Source: Nitratireductor aestuarii (lineage in GTDB: Bacteria > Pseudomonadota > Alphaproteobacteria > Rhizobiales > Rhizobiaceae). Taken from it: 64,000 bases of DNA. The stretch covers positions 17,357 to 81,356 of the forward strand of contig NZ_BMIF01000017.1 in the NCBI RefSeq assembly GCF_014641695.1. Direction: 5' to 3'. Under the pieces are notes generated by a model, which was not told the origin of the DNA, searched no databases, and worked only from the letters and a program-made list of their open reading frames with translations. Below are positions 54,611 through 64,000 of the stretch, piece after piece. Within the stretch, counting starts at the first letter, position 1. Every line of letters starts with the position of its first letter. Both the position numbers and the translations under genes were made by a program.

Positions 54611-55696
54611 ATGAAAACGATTCTGGCCTTGACGCTTACCTGCGGCCTTGTCGCAGGGTATCCCTCAGTCACGCTCGCGCAGACGGAAGTCACGGATGCC
54701 CTCAAGGCTCCGGCTGCCGATCTGCACCCGTACCAGGACATCATCGATCAGGCCCGGGCCCTCGACGCGATTGAAACGCTGATCGTGGCCCGTGACGGTG
54801 AGGTGGTCGTCGAGGAAGGCTTTCACGGCCACACCACCACGGAAACGACAAACATCAAGTCCGCTTCGAAGTCGATCGTCTCTGCACTCGTCGGCATCGC
54901 GATCGGAAAGGGCATCCTGGACGGCGTGGACCAGAAGATCGCGCCGATCCTCAAGGACAAGCTGCCGGAGGATCCGGATCCCCGACTGGAAGAGATCACC
55001 ATTGGCCATCTGCTTTCCATGCAGGCGGGGATTGGGCCCACCTCAGGCGCGAACTACGGCCGGTGGATCGCGTCGCGGGATTGGGTGGCTGCGGCGCTTG
55101 CCCAGCCGTTCGAGGATGAGCCGGGTGGCGGGATGCTCTATTCCACCGGCAGCACGCATCTCCTCTCTGCCATCCTCACGCGCAAGGGCGGCAAGCCCAC
55201 CCTGGAATTGGCGCGCGAATGGTTGAAGCCGGTGACGGGTTTCCGCATTGGCCACTGGCAGCGCGATCGCCAGGGCATCTACATGGGCGGCAACCAGATG
55301 GCGATGAGCCCACGCTCGATGCTGGCATTCGGCGAACTTTACCGCAATCGCGGCAAGGCGGGCGATGTGCAGGTTGTCCCGGAAGCGTGGGTCGAGCAGT
55401 CGTGGACACCGCGCACGCGATCCATCCGCAACGGTGACCAATACGGTTACAGCTGGTTCATCACCGAGATGGAAGGACAGCCCGTCTATTACGCCTGGGG
55501 CTTTGGCGGACAGATGATCTACATCGCGCCGGAGGAAGAACTCACGGTTGTGATGACATCTGACGAAAGCCGGCCATCGGCCAGCAACGGCTATCTCGGC
55601 AAGCTTCACAAGCTGATGGGGAACATCGTGTCGGCGATGGCTTCTGAGACAGGGAGTGCTACTGAAGAGAAGAAGAACCCGGCTGAAAAGAACTAG
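54611..55696 (+). CDS. Exported serine hydrolase, beta-lactamase class C fold
   Basis: A 361-residue protein with a signal peptide (MKTILALTLTCGLVAGYPSV, cleavage near TLAQTE). The SxxK motif is SASKSIVS; the YxN motif is changed to YSTGS; the third motif appears as WGFGGQM. This places it with penicillin-binding-protein-like esterases or peptidases rather than true beta-lactamases. The substrate is unknown. It shares a CTAG stop with the convergent rnd gene. Confidence 0.82.
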   Translation: MKTILALTLTCGLVAGYPSVTLAQTEVTDALKAPAADLHPYQDIIDQARALDAIETLIVARDGEVVVEEGFHGHTTTETTNIKSASKSIVSALVGIAIGKGILDGVDQKIAPILKDKLPEDPDPRLEEITIGHLLSMQAGIGPTSGANYGRWIASRDWVAAALAQPFEDEPGGGMLYSTGSTHLLSAILTRKGGKPTLELAREWLKPVTGFRIGHWQRDRQGIYMGGNQMAMSPRSMLAFGELYRNRGKAGDVQVVPEAWVEQSWTPRTRSIRNGDQYGYSWFITEMEGQPVYYAWGFGGQMIYIAPEEELTVVMTSDESRPSASNGYLGKLHKLMGNIVSAMASETGSATEEKKNPAEKN

Positions 55697-56865
55697 GCCG
55701 GGGTCTCTGTCTGATCTATCGGAAAAACCTGGATGCGGCGGTTTTCGAAGCGCAAACCCACTTCGCCGTTCAGAAGCTTCAGGACCTGCTCGCCGAACAC
55801 TTCGCGCCGCCAGCCGGTGAGGGCCGGAACCTCCGCCTTCTCGCGGTAAGCGGCAAGGCGCTCGATGTCGTCGCCGGAGGCCAGCATCTTGGCGGCCACG
55901 CCTTCCTTTTCCGACACCAGCTTCAGCAGAACCTTGATGAGCTCCGCTGCTGCGGGCGTGCCTTCCGGCAGAACCGGCGGACGCGGCAGCTTGGGCAGCT
56001 TTTCCTTCGGGATCGCAAAGGCGGCGTTGACTGCTGCAAGGAGACCCGCAGCGTTGGAGGAGCGCTCCCAACCGTTCGGAACGCCGCGCAGGCGTGCAAG
56101 TGCCGCTACGTCGCGGGGCTGCTGCTGCGCGACCTCGTAGAGAACGTCATCCTTGAGGATACGACCGCGCGGTACGTTCTTTTCGCGCGCCTCGCGTTCA
56201 CGCCAGGCGGCGATCTGCTGGAGGACGGCCAGCTCGATCGGCTTGCGAGCTCGCATCTTGAGGCGCTTCCAGGCATCGTCCGGGTGCAGGTCGTAGGTTT
56301 CCTGCGCCGTCAGGATGTCCATCTCTTCCTTCAGCCACTCGCCGCGGTTGTCGCGTTCGAGGCGGGAGACGAGATGTTCGTAGACCGGAATGAGGTGCGT
56401 CACGTCGGCCAGCGCATATTCCAGCTGCCGCTCGGAGAGCGGGCGGTGGCGCCAGTCGGTGAAGCGGGACGTCTTGTCGAGTTTTTCGCCCGTGATGCGG
56501 GCAACCAGCTGGTCGTAGGAGATGCTGTCGCCAAAACCGCAGACCATTGCCGCGATCTGCGTGTCGAAGACTGGAGCAGGAATCAGATTGCCGAGATGGA
56601 AGATGATCTCGATGTCCTGCCGGGCCGCATGGAAGACCTTCGTGACGCGCTCGTTGCGCATGAGATCGAAGAACGGCTTCAGGTCCATGCCGGGGGCAAG
56701 GGGATCGACCAATGCGGTCACGCCCGGTGCTGCCAACTGAATCAGGCAAAGCTCCGGCCAGAAAGTCGTTTCGCGAATAAATTCGGTATCAACCGTAACG
56801 AAAGCAGAGTCCGAGAGGCGATCGACTGCGTCTTGAAGTTCTTGTGCGGTTTTTAAAAGGTCCAT
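55693..56865 (-). CDS. rnd: Ribonuclease D
   Basis: A 390-residue DEDDy exonuclease for tRNA 3' trimming. The DEDD residues are in VTVDTEFIRET, VFHAARQDIEIIF and YALADVTHLIPVYEHL (with the Y). An HRDC domain follows at about residues 210-290 (DVLYEVAQQQPRDVAALARL). It is divergent from aspS, an arrangement frequent in alphaproteobacteria. The space before aspS has no separate gene. Confidence 0.94.
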   Translation of the reverse strand: MDLLKTAQELQDAVDRLSDSAFVTVDTEFIRETTFWPELCLIQLAAPGVTALVDPLAPGMDLKPFFDLMRNERVTKVFHAARQDIEIIFHLGNLIPAPVFDTQIAAMVCGFGDSISYDQLVARITGEKLDKTSRFTDWRHRPLSERQLEYALADVTHLIPVYEHLVSRLERDNRGEWLKEEMDILTAQETYDLHPDDAWKRLKMRARKPIELAVLQQIAAWREREAREKNVPRGRILKDDVLYEVAQQQPRDVAALARLRGVPNGWERSSNAAGLLAAVNAAFAIPKEKLPKLPRPPVLPEGTPAAAELIKVLLKLVSEKEGVAAKMLASGDDIERLAAYREKAEVPALTGWRREVFGEQVLKLLNGEVGLRFENRRIQVFPIDQTETPA

Positions 56866-57084
56866 TTGGACTGTTTATGCGCAGTTTTTGTAAATGTGAA
56901 GCAGTGATAACAAGCTGTTTCCGTTTGCCACCAGCTGTTTGATATGGAGGAACGGCTCCGGATCGACTACAAGAACAGCACTCGATCGCCACGCCTTGAC
57001 AAAGGCGGGCTGTCATGCGCTTTTCCCGCCAACTTTTGTGGGCTTTTCGGGTGTTGCCCAGCACCAAAGAATGGATTGAAGACG

Positions 57085-58869
57085 ATGCACCGCTACCGCA
57101 GCCATAACTGCGCTGAACTCAGAAGCTCTCATGTCGGCCAGACCGTGCGCCTTTCCGGATGGGTGCATCGCGTACGAGATCATGGCGGACTGCTGTTCAT
57201 TGACCTGCGCGACCATTACGGCCTGACCCAGATCGTGGCCGATCCGGATTCGCCTGCGTTTAAGACCGCCGAGCGCGTGCGCGGCGAATGGGTGATCCGC
57301 GTCGATGGCGAGGTGAAGGCCCGTGCGGCTGACGTCGTGAACCCGAATCTCGGAACGGGCGAGATCGAGATCTACGCCAACGAGATCGAGGTCCTGTCGC
57401 AGGCCGCCGAACTGCCGCTGCCGGTCTTCGGTGAGCCGGACTATCCGGAAGACATCCGCCTTCGCTACCGCTTCCTCGATCTGCGCCGCGAGACGCTGCA
57501 CAAGAACATTGTCAAGCGCACGCAGATCATCGCCTCGATGCGCACCGGCATGGCAGGCGCCGGCTTTGCCGAATATTCGACGCCGATCCTGACGGCCTCT
57601 TCGCCGGAAGGCGCGCGCGACTTCCTGGTGCCGAGCCGCATTCATCCCGGAAAGTTCTTCGCGCTGCCGCAGGCTCCGCAGCAGTACAAGCAGCTGCTGA
57701 TGGTCGCAGGCTTCGACCGCTACTTCCAGATCGCACCCTGCTTCCGTGACGAAGACCCGCGCGCCGACCGCCTGCCGGGCGAGTTCTACCAGCTCGACGT
57801 CGAGATGAGCTTTGTGACCCAGGAAGATATCTGGGGCACGATGGAGCCCATCATCACGCAGGTGTTCGAGCAGTTCGCAGAGGGCAAGCCGGTCACCAAG
57901 AACTGGCCACGCATCCCCTATGACGTCGCCATCCGCAAGTATGGCTCGGACAAGCCGGACCTGCGCAACCCGATCGTCATGGAAGAGGTTTCCGAGCACT
58001 TCCGGGGCTCGGGCTTCAAGGTGTTCGCAAACATCCTCGCTAACGACCCAAAAGCTGAAGTCTGGGCAATTCCGGCCAAGACCGGTGGTTCGCGCGCTTT
58101 CTGCGATCGCATGAACTCCTGGGCGCAGGGTGAAGGTCAGCCGGGTCTCGGCTACATCTTCTGGCGCAAGGAAGGCGACAAGATCGAGGGCGCTGGCCCG
58201 ATCGCCAAGAACATCGGCGAAGAGCGCACCGAAGCGATCCGCACCCAGCTTGGCCTTGAGGACGGTGACGCCTGCTTCTTCGCGGCCGGCGATCCCAAGA
58301 AGTTCGCCTCGTTTGCCGGTGCTGCGCGTACCCGCGCCGGCGAGGAGCTGAACCTCGTTGACCGCGACCGCTTCGAGCTCTGCTGGATCGTCGACTTCCC
58401 CTTCTACGAGTGGAACGAGGACGAGAAGAAGATCGATTTCGCGCACAACCCGTTCTCCATGCCGCAGGGCGGCATGGAAGCGTTCGACAGCGCCGATCCG
58501 CTGACCCTCAAGGCGTATCAGTACGACGCCGTCTGCAACGGCTTCGAGATTGCTTCGGGCTCGATCCGTAACCAGTCGCCGGAACTGATGGTGAAGGCGT
58601 TCGAGAAGGTCGGTCTCTCCAAGGATGACGTGGAGGAGCGTTTTGGCGGCCTCTACCGCGCGTTCCAGTACGGTGCTCCTCCGCACGGCGGTTGCGCCTT
58701 TGGTATCGATCGCGTCGTGATGCTGCTCGTCGGTGCGAAGAACCTGCGCGAGATCTCGCTGTTCCCGATGAACCAGCAGGCACAGGACCTGCTGATGAAC
58801 GCACCTTCGGAAGCAACGCCGCAGCAGCTGCGCGAACTGCACCTGCGTCTCATCCCGCGCCAGGATTGA
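57085..58869 (+). CDS. aspS: Aspartyl-tRNA synthetase, probably non-discriminating
   Basis: A 594-residue bacterial-type class II synthetase with an OB-fold ([11 protein letters not shown]), motif 2 ([10 protein letters not shown]), a GAD insertion domain around residues 290-415 and motif 3 ([11 protein letters not shown]). His33 in RVRDHGG sits at the position that is His31 in the Pseudomonas AspRS that also charges tRNA-Asn. ATG 57085 ([13 protein letters not shown]) is the homologous start; a longer frame to 56944 is not AspRS-like. Confidence 0.95.
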   Translation: MHRYRSHNCAELRSSHVGQTVRLSGWVHRVRDHGGLLFIDLRDHYGLTQIVADPDSPAFKTAERVRGEWVIRVDGEVKARAADVVNPNLGTGEIEIYANEIEVLSQAAELPLPVFGEPDYPEDIRLRYRFLDLRRETLHKNIVKRTQIIASMRTGMAGAGFAEYSTPILTASSPEGARDFLVPSRIHPGKFFALPQAPQQYKQLLMVAGFDRYFQIAPCFRDEDPRADRLPGEFYQLDVEMSFVTQEDIWGTMEPIITQVFEQFAEGKPVTKNWPRIPYDVAIRKYGSDKPDLRNPIVMEEVSEHFRGSGFKVFANILANDPKAEVWAIPAKTGGSRAFCDRMNSWAQGEGQPGLGYIFWRKEGDKIEGAGPIAKNIGEERTEAIRTQLGLEDGDACFFAAGDPKKFASFAGAARTRAGEELNLVDRDRFELCWIVDFPFYEWNEDEKKIDFAHNPFSMPQGGMEAFDSADPLTLKAYQYDAVCNGFEIASGSIRNQSPELMVKAFEKVGLSKDDVEERFGGLYRAFQYGAPPHGGCAFGIDRVVMLLVGAKNLREISLFPMNQQAQDLLMNAPSEATPQQLRELHLRLIPRQD

Positions 58870-58895
58870 TCCTGACGGCACTTTTGAATTGAAAA

Positions 58896-58928
58896 GGCTC
58901 CCCACGGCACCGCGGGGAGCCTTCTTTT
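58896..58928. terminator. Bidirectional terminator between aspS and the hypothetical gene
   Basis: GGCTCCCC (58896-58903) and GGGGAGCC (58914-58921) form an eight-pair stem with an inner CGG-CA-CCG. The plus strand ends in TTCTTTT and the minus strand in TTTTC, so it can serve both convergent genes. Confidence 0.88.
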
Positions 58929-60102
58929 ATTCCTGATTGGCAATGATCGTCAGACCCATCGCGTGCACCGCTCTTGCTATCTCTTGGTAATTCGATCCCT
59001 GCGGTAGCAACGGGACAGGCTTTTTTGGCCTGGACCTGAGTTCAATGGAGCGGGGATTTTCTAGGAATGCTTCGATTGCCTCAGCGGCGTTGGCGTCACC
59101 CAGCTTCTTCTCAAGATCGAGTGTGAGCAACGCAAGCGACTGCTTGGTAGTCGCTCGCATCTGCTCCGGAGACATGCCCTGCGATTTTGCTGCGTATTCA
59201 AGCAGGAGCTGCGTCAGGCCCTTGTCCTCGAACCGCGAGCTCGACTCAACGAGTTGAAGCTCACTGAAAAGTTCAAGCAACTCCATCGGATAATTGCCGC
59301 TGGCTTCATGGGTTTTTGGTTGCTGGGCGGCAGATTTCCTTATCCGATTGAGATAATCTCGTGTGTATCCACTCAGGGTCTCGTTTGTTTTGATGACGCC
59401 AAGGCCATCCATAACAAGCTGCAATTTCGACTGAGCCTCGCCGGACTCAACGTCCATCGCAAAAGTGAGATCGAGCTGGCCTGTGATCGTTTCGATGGGT
59501 AGTGAAGGTATGGTGTTCTGCTGTGCGGCAGACAGTGCTACAGGCAAATTCACCGTATAGCGTTCGACCGTGTATCGATCGACACCCAACGAGCCCTCCG
59601 AAATGGTCAGTTCGTTGTCTAGATTATCGAACGAGAAGGCCTCGGCACCTTTCAATGCCACGTGAAAGCGACGAATCTTTAGAGCGTCAGATCGCCACAC
59701 CCCCGCAAACGGATCCGTGTTCGGGTCGCGAGGAAGCGCTATGCCGCGTTCTTCGTAGCCGGAGATGGCAACGGTCAGATCGCCAGCCTCAGCCTTGACA
59801 TTGTCGACGGCGATCCGACCGACGCGGACGTTTCCATGCTCATCTTCAGTTACCTGCTCGAGGGTGAAATCCCCGAGTTCGGCCGTAAAGCCATAGGGTG
59901 AGCCGACGGAGGTCTTGCTGAGGATAATGTTGGCATCCTCCTGACGGAGGGATTCATAATTCAGGGTATATCGGGCCGACAACAAACTATCCTGGAAGCG
60001 CTGGACAACATCCTCGGCTTCAAAAGCCTGGGCGCCAGGGGCAAAGGATAGAAGGCATAGTGTTGATAGAAAAGACAATCTCTTGTAGGAAATGGTATGC
60101 AT
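58927..60102 (-). CDS. Exported protein of unrecognised family, paralog A
   Basis: A 391-residue protein with a signal peptide (LSFLSTLCLLSFAPGAQAFE). The mature part is predicted beta-rich in its first 250 residues (VRVGRIAVDNVKAEAGDLTV, then LPRDPNTDPFAG) with a helical second half and the C-terminus GLTIIANQE. The same architecture and matching motifs occur in the next gene, so the two are tandem paralogs. No known domain, lipobox or membrane segment after the signal; a periplasmic location is likely. AT-richer than its neighbours by eye. Confidence 0.75.
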   Translation of the reverse strand: MHTISYKRLSFLSTLCLLSFAPGAQAFEAEDVVQRFQDSLLSARYTLNYESLRQEDANIILSKTSVGSPYGFTAELGDFTLEQVTEDEHGNVRVGRIAVDNVKAEAGDLTVAISGYEERGIALPRDPNTDPFAGVWRSDALKIRRFHVALKGAEAFSFDNLDNELTISEGSLGVDRYTVERYTVNLPVALSAAQQNTIPSLPIETITGQLDLTFAMDVESGEAQSKLQLVMDGLGVIKTNETLSGYTRDYLNRIRKSAAQQPKTHEASGNYPMELLELFSELQLVESSSRFEDKGLTQLLLEYAAKSQGMSPEQMRATTKQSLALLTLDLEKKLGDANAAEAIEAFLENPRSIELRSRPKKPVPLLPQGSNYQEIARAVHAMGLTIIANQE

Positions 60103-60152
60103 TAAATTCGCAATCCTGCTAAATAATATTCTGAATTACTTAAAAGATATTC

Positions 60153-60192
60153 AAAAAAAGGGATCCCTCCAAATTTTGTTGAAGGGACCCCT
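60153..60192 (-). terminator. Intrinsic terminator between the paralogs
   Basis: On the minus strand AGGGGTCCCTTC and GAGGGATCCCT pair with small wobbles around a loop of about 11 bases, followed by seven T residues. It lies 28 bp beyond the stop of paralog B, so B may be transcribed apart from A. Confidence 0.8.
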
Positions 60193-60219
60193 CTATCGTA
60201 GTGAGTTGGTGAATGCAAA

Positions 60220-61416
60220 TTACTGGTTGGCGGTGATGGCCAGTCCCAACTGCGTCACTAGCGTAGCCGGTGCGCCCATGAGGGCTGCGCCCAGCATGAA
60301 GAACGGCACCGGCGCGGCAGGCCTTGCGGCGATCTCGATGTTTTCAGGATCCGAGAGGAATGTGGCGACAGCCTGAGCCGTCGACTTGGCGAAGGCGTCG
60401 CCCGCGAAGGGAGCAAGCTGCGCCTGGATGCCTGCACGGGTCTCGTCGATCAGCTTCGCTGGCTCAACGCCTTTTTTATCTGCGACATGGTTGAGCATGC
60501 GGCTGGTGAAACTGTCGTCATCGAAGCGGAAGCTCAGCCCGTGGAACGTGAGCTGCTGCATGAGGCCCAGGGCCGCCATGCCCTGCGCCGAAGCGTCGGT
60601 GGAATCTCCATCCTGCGGCATCAGCTCGCGAAGGCTCTTGATGAATTCAGTCGTGTAACCGGCGAGATCCGCCGTGAAACGCATGGTGCCGACATCGTCA
60701 ACCTGCACATCGAACTGATCGACCGTCAGGCGGCCGTCGGACGGGCTCCACTTTCCGGCCATTTCCACGCGGCCGCTGAGCTCGTCATAGTCGATCTCCT
60801 GCAGGGTATCGACAAATTCGTCGTCATCCTCGTCATTGTCGATGGCCGAAAGCTTGAGCGTGAAGCTTGCCACCCCTGCGGTGCTCTCAATGGCGCCGTC
60901 AGCCGTCACGCTGGCCTTGCTGGTCAGGTTCTCCATCCAGAGGAAGTCCTGGTCGTCCAGATCGATCTCCACGCTCTTGACCTCCATGCTGTCGTAGCGC
61001 GTGGCTCCACCGAAAGGGTCCGATGCCGCATCGCGCGGCAGGACGAGGCCCTCGAAGGTGATATCATTGATCTCGACCGTCCCGTCGTCGTCCTGCTGCA
61101 GGATGGTGTCGATGAAGAGCCTGCCGACGCGATAGTCACCGTTGCCTTCCTCTGTCACCGAGGAGAGCGTTACGTCGCCCAGATCGACTGCTTCGGACGA
61201 CTCCGGGAATTTGACCGTGGTATCTCTAAGGATAATATCATTACCATCCTCATTCGCCGCGCTGAAGGAGAGCTCCATCTGCTGCTGGGCGAGCAGGTCC
61301 TGCAGGCGCTTTGCGGCATCGGCTGCTTCTACCGCATGGGCCGCTGTAACGGAAAGGGCCGACACGGCGCCGGCCAGCATCAGGGATTTCAAACCAAGTG
61401 AAAAGGCGTTCATCAT
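60220..61416 (-). CDS. Exported protein of unrecognised family, paralog B
   Basis: A 398-residue protein with a signal peptide (SLMLAGAVSALSVTAAHAVE). It shares with paralog A: N-terminal AAKRLQDLL versus VVQRFQDSL, YRVGRLFIDTI versus VRVGRIAVDNV, VLPRDAASDPFGG versus ALPRDPNTDPFAG, and the terminal LGLAITANQ versus MGLTIIANQE. It is more acidic, with a DNDEDDDEF run near residue 195. No known domain. A beta-rich periplasmic fold reminiscent of YdgA/DUF945-type proteins is possible, but that is only an impression. Divergent from parC. Confidence 0.75.
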   Translation of the reverse strand: MMNAFSLGLKSLMLAGAVSALSVTAAHAVEAADAAKRLQDLLAQQQMELSFSAANEDGNDIILRDTTVKFPESSEAVDLGDVTLSSVTEEGNGDYRVGRLFIDTILQQDDDGTVEINDITFEGLVLPRDAASDPFGGATRYDSMEVKSVEIDLDDQDFLWMENLTSKASVTADGAIESTAGVASFTLKLSAIDNDEDDDEFVDTLQEIDYDELSGRVEMAGKWSPSDGRLTVDQFDVQVDDVGTMRFTADLAGYTTEFIKSLRELMPQDGDSTDASAQGMAALGLMQQLTFHGLSFRFDDDSFTSRMLNHVADKKGVEPAKLIDETRAGIQAQLAPFAGDAFAKSTAQAVATFLSDPENIEIAARPAAPVPFFMLGAALMGAPATLVTQLGLAITANQ

Positions 61417-61585
61417 CCAGTCCTGTTCGAAAAGCGTTCAGCGGAAGGGTGTTCGGGGCAGTAGAAGGCCACCAAGATGGCCATTGATGGGAATGCTGTC
61501 AATTTTCCCGCGTAAAGTTGGGGCAGAGCGTCTGCTTCACTTCGTCAGACTTGTTCCGAATCACTTGCTCCGGTAACCGAAATCT

Positions 61586-63844
61586 ATGGGAAAAGATACG
61601 CTTCCGCCAACCGATGGCGGTGACTCGGCCGTACCGGTCGACCTGAAAAAAGCGCTTGAAGAGCGCTATCTCGCATACGCGCTTTCAACCATCATGCACC
61701 GGGCGCTGCCCGATGTGCGCGATGGCATGAAGCCGGTGCACCGTCGCATCATGCATACCATGCGGCTCCTGCGGCTCAACCCGGAACAGGGCTTTGCCAA
61801 GTGCGCGCGCATCGTCGGTGACGTGATGGGTAAGTTCCACCCGCACGGCGACCAGTCGATCTATGACGCACTCGTGCGCCTCGCCCAGCCGTTCATGATG
61901 CGCTATCCGCTGGTGGACGGGCAGGGGAACTTCGGCAACATCGACGGCGACGGTGCGGCAGCGATGCGCTACACCGAAGCCCGCATGACCGAGGTGGCGG
62001 CCGAGCTGCTCGAAGGCATCACCGAAGACGCGGTCGATTTTCGCCTGACCTATAATGAGGAAGACGAAGAACCCATCGTGCTGCCGGGCGCATTCCCGAA
62101 CCTGCTCTGCAACGGTTCGTCCGGTATTGCCGTCGGCATGGCGACCTCGATCCCGCCGCACAATGCGGCCGAGGTCTGCGACGCCGCGCTGGCGCTGATC
62201 GACAATCCCGAAGCCACGATCGATGACCTCCTGGAATACATCAAGGGCCCGGACTTTCCGACCGGCGGTGTTCTGGTCGAAAGCAAGGAATCGATCCGAG
62301 AGGCCTATCACACGGGCCGTGGCGGCTTCCGCGTTCGCGCGCGCTGGCACAAGGAAGATCAGGGGCGCGGCGGCTATCAGGTCGTCGTGACCGAGATCCC
62401 CTATGGCGTGCAGAAGTCCCGCCTGATCGAGAAGCTGGCCGAGCTGATCATCAGCAAGAAGCTGCCGCTGCTTGACGACGTACGCGACGAAAGTGCCGAG
62501 GACATCCGCCTAGTGCTCGTGCCGAAGAGCCGTACGGTTGAAGCCGAGCTGATGATGGAGTCGCTGTTCCGGCTTACAGACCTCGAATCGCGCTTCCCGC
62601 TCAACATGAACGTGCTGTCGCGGGGCAAGGTGCCGGGCGTGCTTTCCGTCAAGGAAGTGCTGCGCGAGTGGCTGGACCACCGGCGTGAAGTGCTGCTGCG
62701 CCGCTCCCGCCATCGTCTCGCTGAGATCGAGCGGCGCCTCGAGATCCTCGCTGGCTATCTGATCGCCTATCTCAACATTGATGAGGTGATCCGGATCATC
62801 CGTGAGGAGGACGAGCCGAAGCAGGAGATGATGGAGCGCTTCAACCTGACCGATGTTCAGGCCGAAGCCATCCTCAACATGCGTCTGCGCGCCCTGCGCA
62901 AGCTCGAGGAATTCGAGATCCGCACCGAGCACGACAAGCTGGCCGAGGAGAAGCAGCAGATCGAAGGTCTGCTTGGCTCCGAGACCAAGCAGTGGCAGAC
63001 GGTGCGCTGGGAAGTGCAGAAGGTTCGCCAGACGTTTGATCCGGAGAAGAACCCGACACTGGGCAAGCGTCGCACGAGCTTCGGCGAGGCTTCGGTCCAT
63101 GATCTGGAAGACGTCCAGCAGGCGATGATCGAGCGTGAGCCGATCACTGTCATCCTGTCCGAGAAGGGCTGGATCCGCGCCATGAAGGGTCATGTGACGG
63201 ATCTGTCGTCGCTCTCCTTTAAGGAAGGCGATAGCCTCAAGCTTTCGTTCCATGCACAGACGACGGACAAGATCCTGCTGCTGTCGACCGGCGGCAAGTT
63301 CCTGACGCTCGGTGCAGACAAGCTGCCAGGCGGACGAGGACACGGCGATCCGGTCCGCATCATGGTGGATCTGGAAGCCGATCAGGACATCGTCGCGGCC
63401 TTCCCGTACGATCCTGAACGCAAGCTGCTGCTCGTCTCCCATGCTGGCAACGGCTTCATCGTTCCCGAGAAGGAAGTGTTGGCGAACACCCGCAAGGGCA
63501 AGCAGGTGATGAACGTGAAGCTGCCCGACGAAGCGCGCTTCTGCATCCCGGTTGTCGGCGACACGGTGGCGATCGTGGGCGAGAACCGAAAGTTGCTGGT
63601 CTTCCCGGCCGATCAGATAGCCGAGATGACACGCGGCAAGGGTGTGCGGCTGCAGCGCTACAAGGATGGCGGTGTCGGCGATATCAAGACGTTCAACATC
63701 GCCGATGGGCTCACCTGGCGCGATTCAGCCGACAGGGTCCATTCACGCAGCCGTGAAGAGCTGCTGGAGTGGATTGGCGACCGGGCTGCCGCTGGCCGCA
63801 TGGTGCCGAAGGGCTTCCCCCGCACTGGCAAGTTCAACGGATAG
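61586..63844 (+). CDS. parC: DNA topoisomerase IV subunit A
   Basis: A 752-residue type IIA topoisomerase subunit. The start includes [20 protein letters not shown] and [13 protein letters not shown]; the catalytic tyrosine is in [14 protein letters not shown]; a C-terminal beta-pinwheel region follows from about residue 500 ([29 protein letters not shown]). ParC type is preferred over GyrA because the GyrA box (QRRGGKG) is absent and the protein is shorter than GyrA. It decatenates daughter chromosomes. Confidence 0.94.
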   Translation: MGKDTLPPTDGGDSAVPVDLKKALEERYLAYALSTIMHRALPDVRDGMKPVHRRIMHTMRLLRLNPEQGFAKCARIVGDVMGKFHPHGDQSIYDALVRLAQPFMMRYPLVDGQGNFGNIDGDGAAAMRYTEARMTEVAAELLEGITEDAVDFRLTYNEEDEEPIVLPGAFPNLLCNGSSGIAVGMATSIPPHNAAEVCDAALALIDNPEATIDDLLEYIKGPDFPTGGVLVESKESIREAYHTGRGGFRVRARWHKEDQGRGGYQVVVTEIPYGVQKSRLIEKLAELIISKKLPLLDDVRDESAEDIRLVLVPKSRTVEAELMMESLFRLTDLESRFPLNMNVLSRGKVPGVLSVKEVLREWLDHRREVLLRRSRHRLAEIERRLEILAGYLIAYLNIDEVIRIIREEDEPKQEMMERFNLTDVQAEAILNMRLRALRKLEEFEIRTEHDKLAEEKQQIEGLLGSETKQWQTVRWEVQKVRQTFDPEKNPTLGKRRTSFGEASVHDLEDVQQAMIEREPITVILSEKGWIRAMKGHVTDLSSLSFKEGDSLKLSFHAQTTDKILLLSTGGKFLTLGADKLPGGRGHGDPVRIMVDLEADQDIVAAFPYDPERKLLLVSHAGNGFIVPEKEVLANTRKGKQVMNVKLPDEARFCIPVVGDTVAIVGENRKLLVFPADQIAEMTRGKGVRLQRYKDGGVGDIKTFNIADGLTWRDSADRVHSRSREELLEWIGDRAAAGRMVPKGFPRTGKFNG

Positions 63845-63851
63845 AGTAAAA

Positions 63852-63875
63852 GAGCGGATCCCTGGCGATCCGCTC
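63852..63875 (+). terminator. First hairpin after parC
   Basis: GAGCGGATC and GATCCGCTC form a perfect nine-pair stem with a CCTGGC loop, 7 bp after the parC stop. No T-run follows directly. Confidence 0.6.
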
Positions 63876-63886
63876 AGACCGCTGAC

Positions 63887-63915
63887 AAACCCGCCGATTT
63901 TTTTGGCGGGTTTTT
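63887..63915 (+). terminator. Intrinsic terminator after parC
   Basis: AAACCCGCC and GGCGGGTTT form a nine-pair stem around a GATTTTTTT loop and run into TTTTT. With the hairpin at 63852 this gives a double terminator. Confidence 0.88.
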
Positions 63916-64000
63916 CGTTGGAGCGGGAAGGCGTCGCTGCGGGCGTTGACGCAGAGAAGATGAAGAAGGAGCCCGCGGGCTCACGCCCCGGCCATGTGTG
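63916..64000. other. Right-edge sequence without an assignable gene
   Basis: Past the parC terminator 85 bp remain. A plus-strand ATG at 63960 opens MKKEPAGSRPGHV and runs off the edge, and a minus-strand stop could lie at 63981-63983, but neither can be supported from so little sequence. Confidence 0.3.

Noticed and set aside
57013..58905. 630-codon open frame antisense to aspS
   Set aside because: Same GC-bias shadow effect; no ribosome site, no family features, and it fully covers a certain gene.
1..64000. CRISPR arrays, prophage, integrases, transposases or genomic-island borders
   Set aside because: No regular spaced repeats, no such protein motifs and no tRNA-flanked border were seen; the gene content is continuous core chromosome.

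Overview
The window is core chromosome of an alphaproteobacterium, most likely Rhizobiaceae (Rhizobium/Agrobacterium/Sinorhizobium-like). Reasons: high GC; era-recO at the left edge; a conserved hypothetical of the TIGR02301 type; rpsF-rpsR-rplI close to dnaB-alr-radA-cvpA-purF; a two-gene phosphatidylserine pathway (psd-pssA); an AspRS of non-discriminating type; and an intergenic element that resembles the rhizobial RIME repeats. I see no tRNA or rRNA gene, CRISPR array, prophage, transposase or integrase. Gene density is near 90 percent.

Layout. 1-9.6 kb: end of era, recO, an MFS permease with iron-box-like sequences upstream, a GNAT plus RLAN/ATP-grasp ligase pair, an HD hydrolase, YgfZ, several small lineage-restricted proteins, NUDIX, the SRAP DNA-repair protein, a LysE-type exporter and an overlooked 59-residue protein. 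9.7-19 kb: cysS-cimA with a possible Ile-rich leader, a LysM envelope protein, an ArsR repressor with a large palindromic operator next to an Atm1-type ABC exporter, and psd-pssA closed by a RIME-like element and a terminator. 19-31 kb (mostly minus strand): PlsC-like acyltransferase, SDR, purF, cvpA, radA, alr, dnaB, cfa, the S6/S18/L9 operon and an ABC-2 exporter. 32-39 kb (plus): fabD-fabG-acpP-fabF, mltG, yicC, gmk, then a secreted ankyrin protein. 39-47 kb (minus): lptF-lptG-lptD-surA-like-pdxA-rsmA, an outer-membrane/LPS assembly operon running into cofactor and rRNA-modification genes. 47-64 kb: pepA-holC, an FAD monooxygenase, a CHCC zinc-finger protein, ppk-ppx, a secreted serine hydrolase, rnd, aspS, two tandem paralogous exported proteins of unrecognised family, and parC.

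Most genes are housekeeping: envelope lipid and LPS synthesis, replication and repair, translation, and amino acid or cofactor synthesis. The less ordinary parts are the ArsR-Atm1 regulatory unit, the GNAT/RLAN-ATP-grasp pair, the tandem exported paralogs between aspS and parC, the leader-like sequence before cysS-cimA, the 21-bp in-frame repeat in ygfZ and the small conserved-looking gene behind lysE. No clearly new defence or mobile system was found; family calls come from reading motifs, not from database searches.
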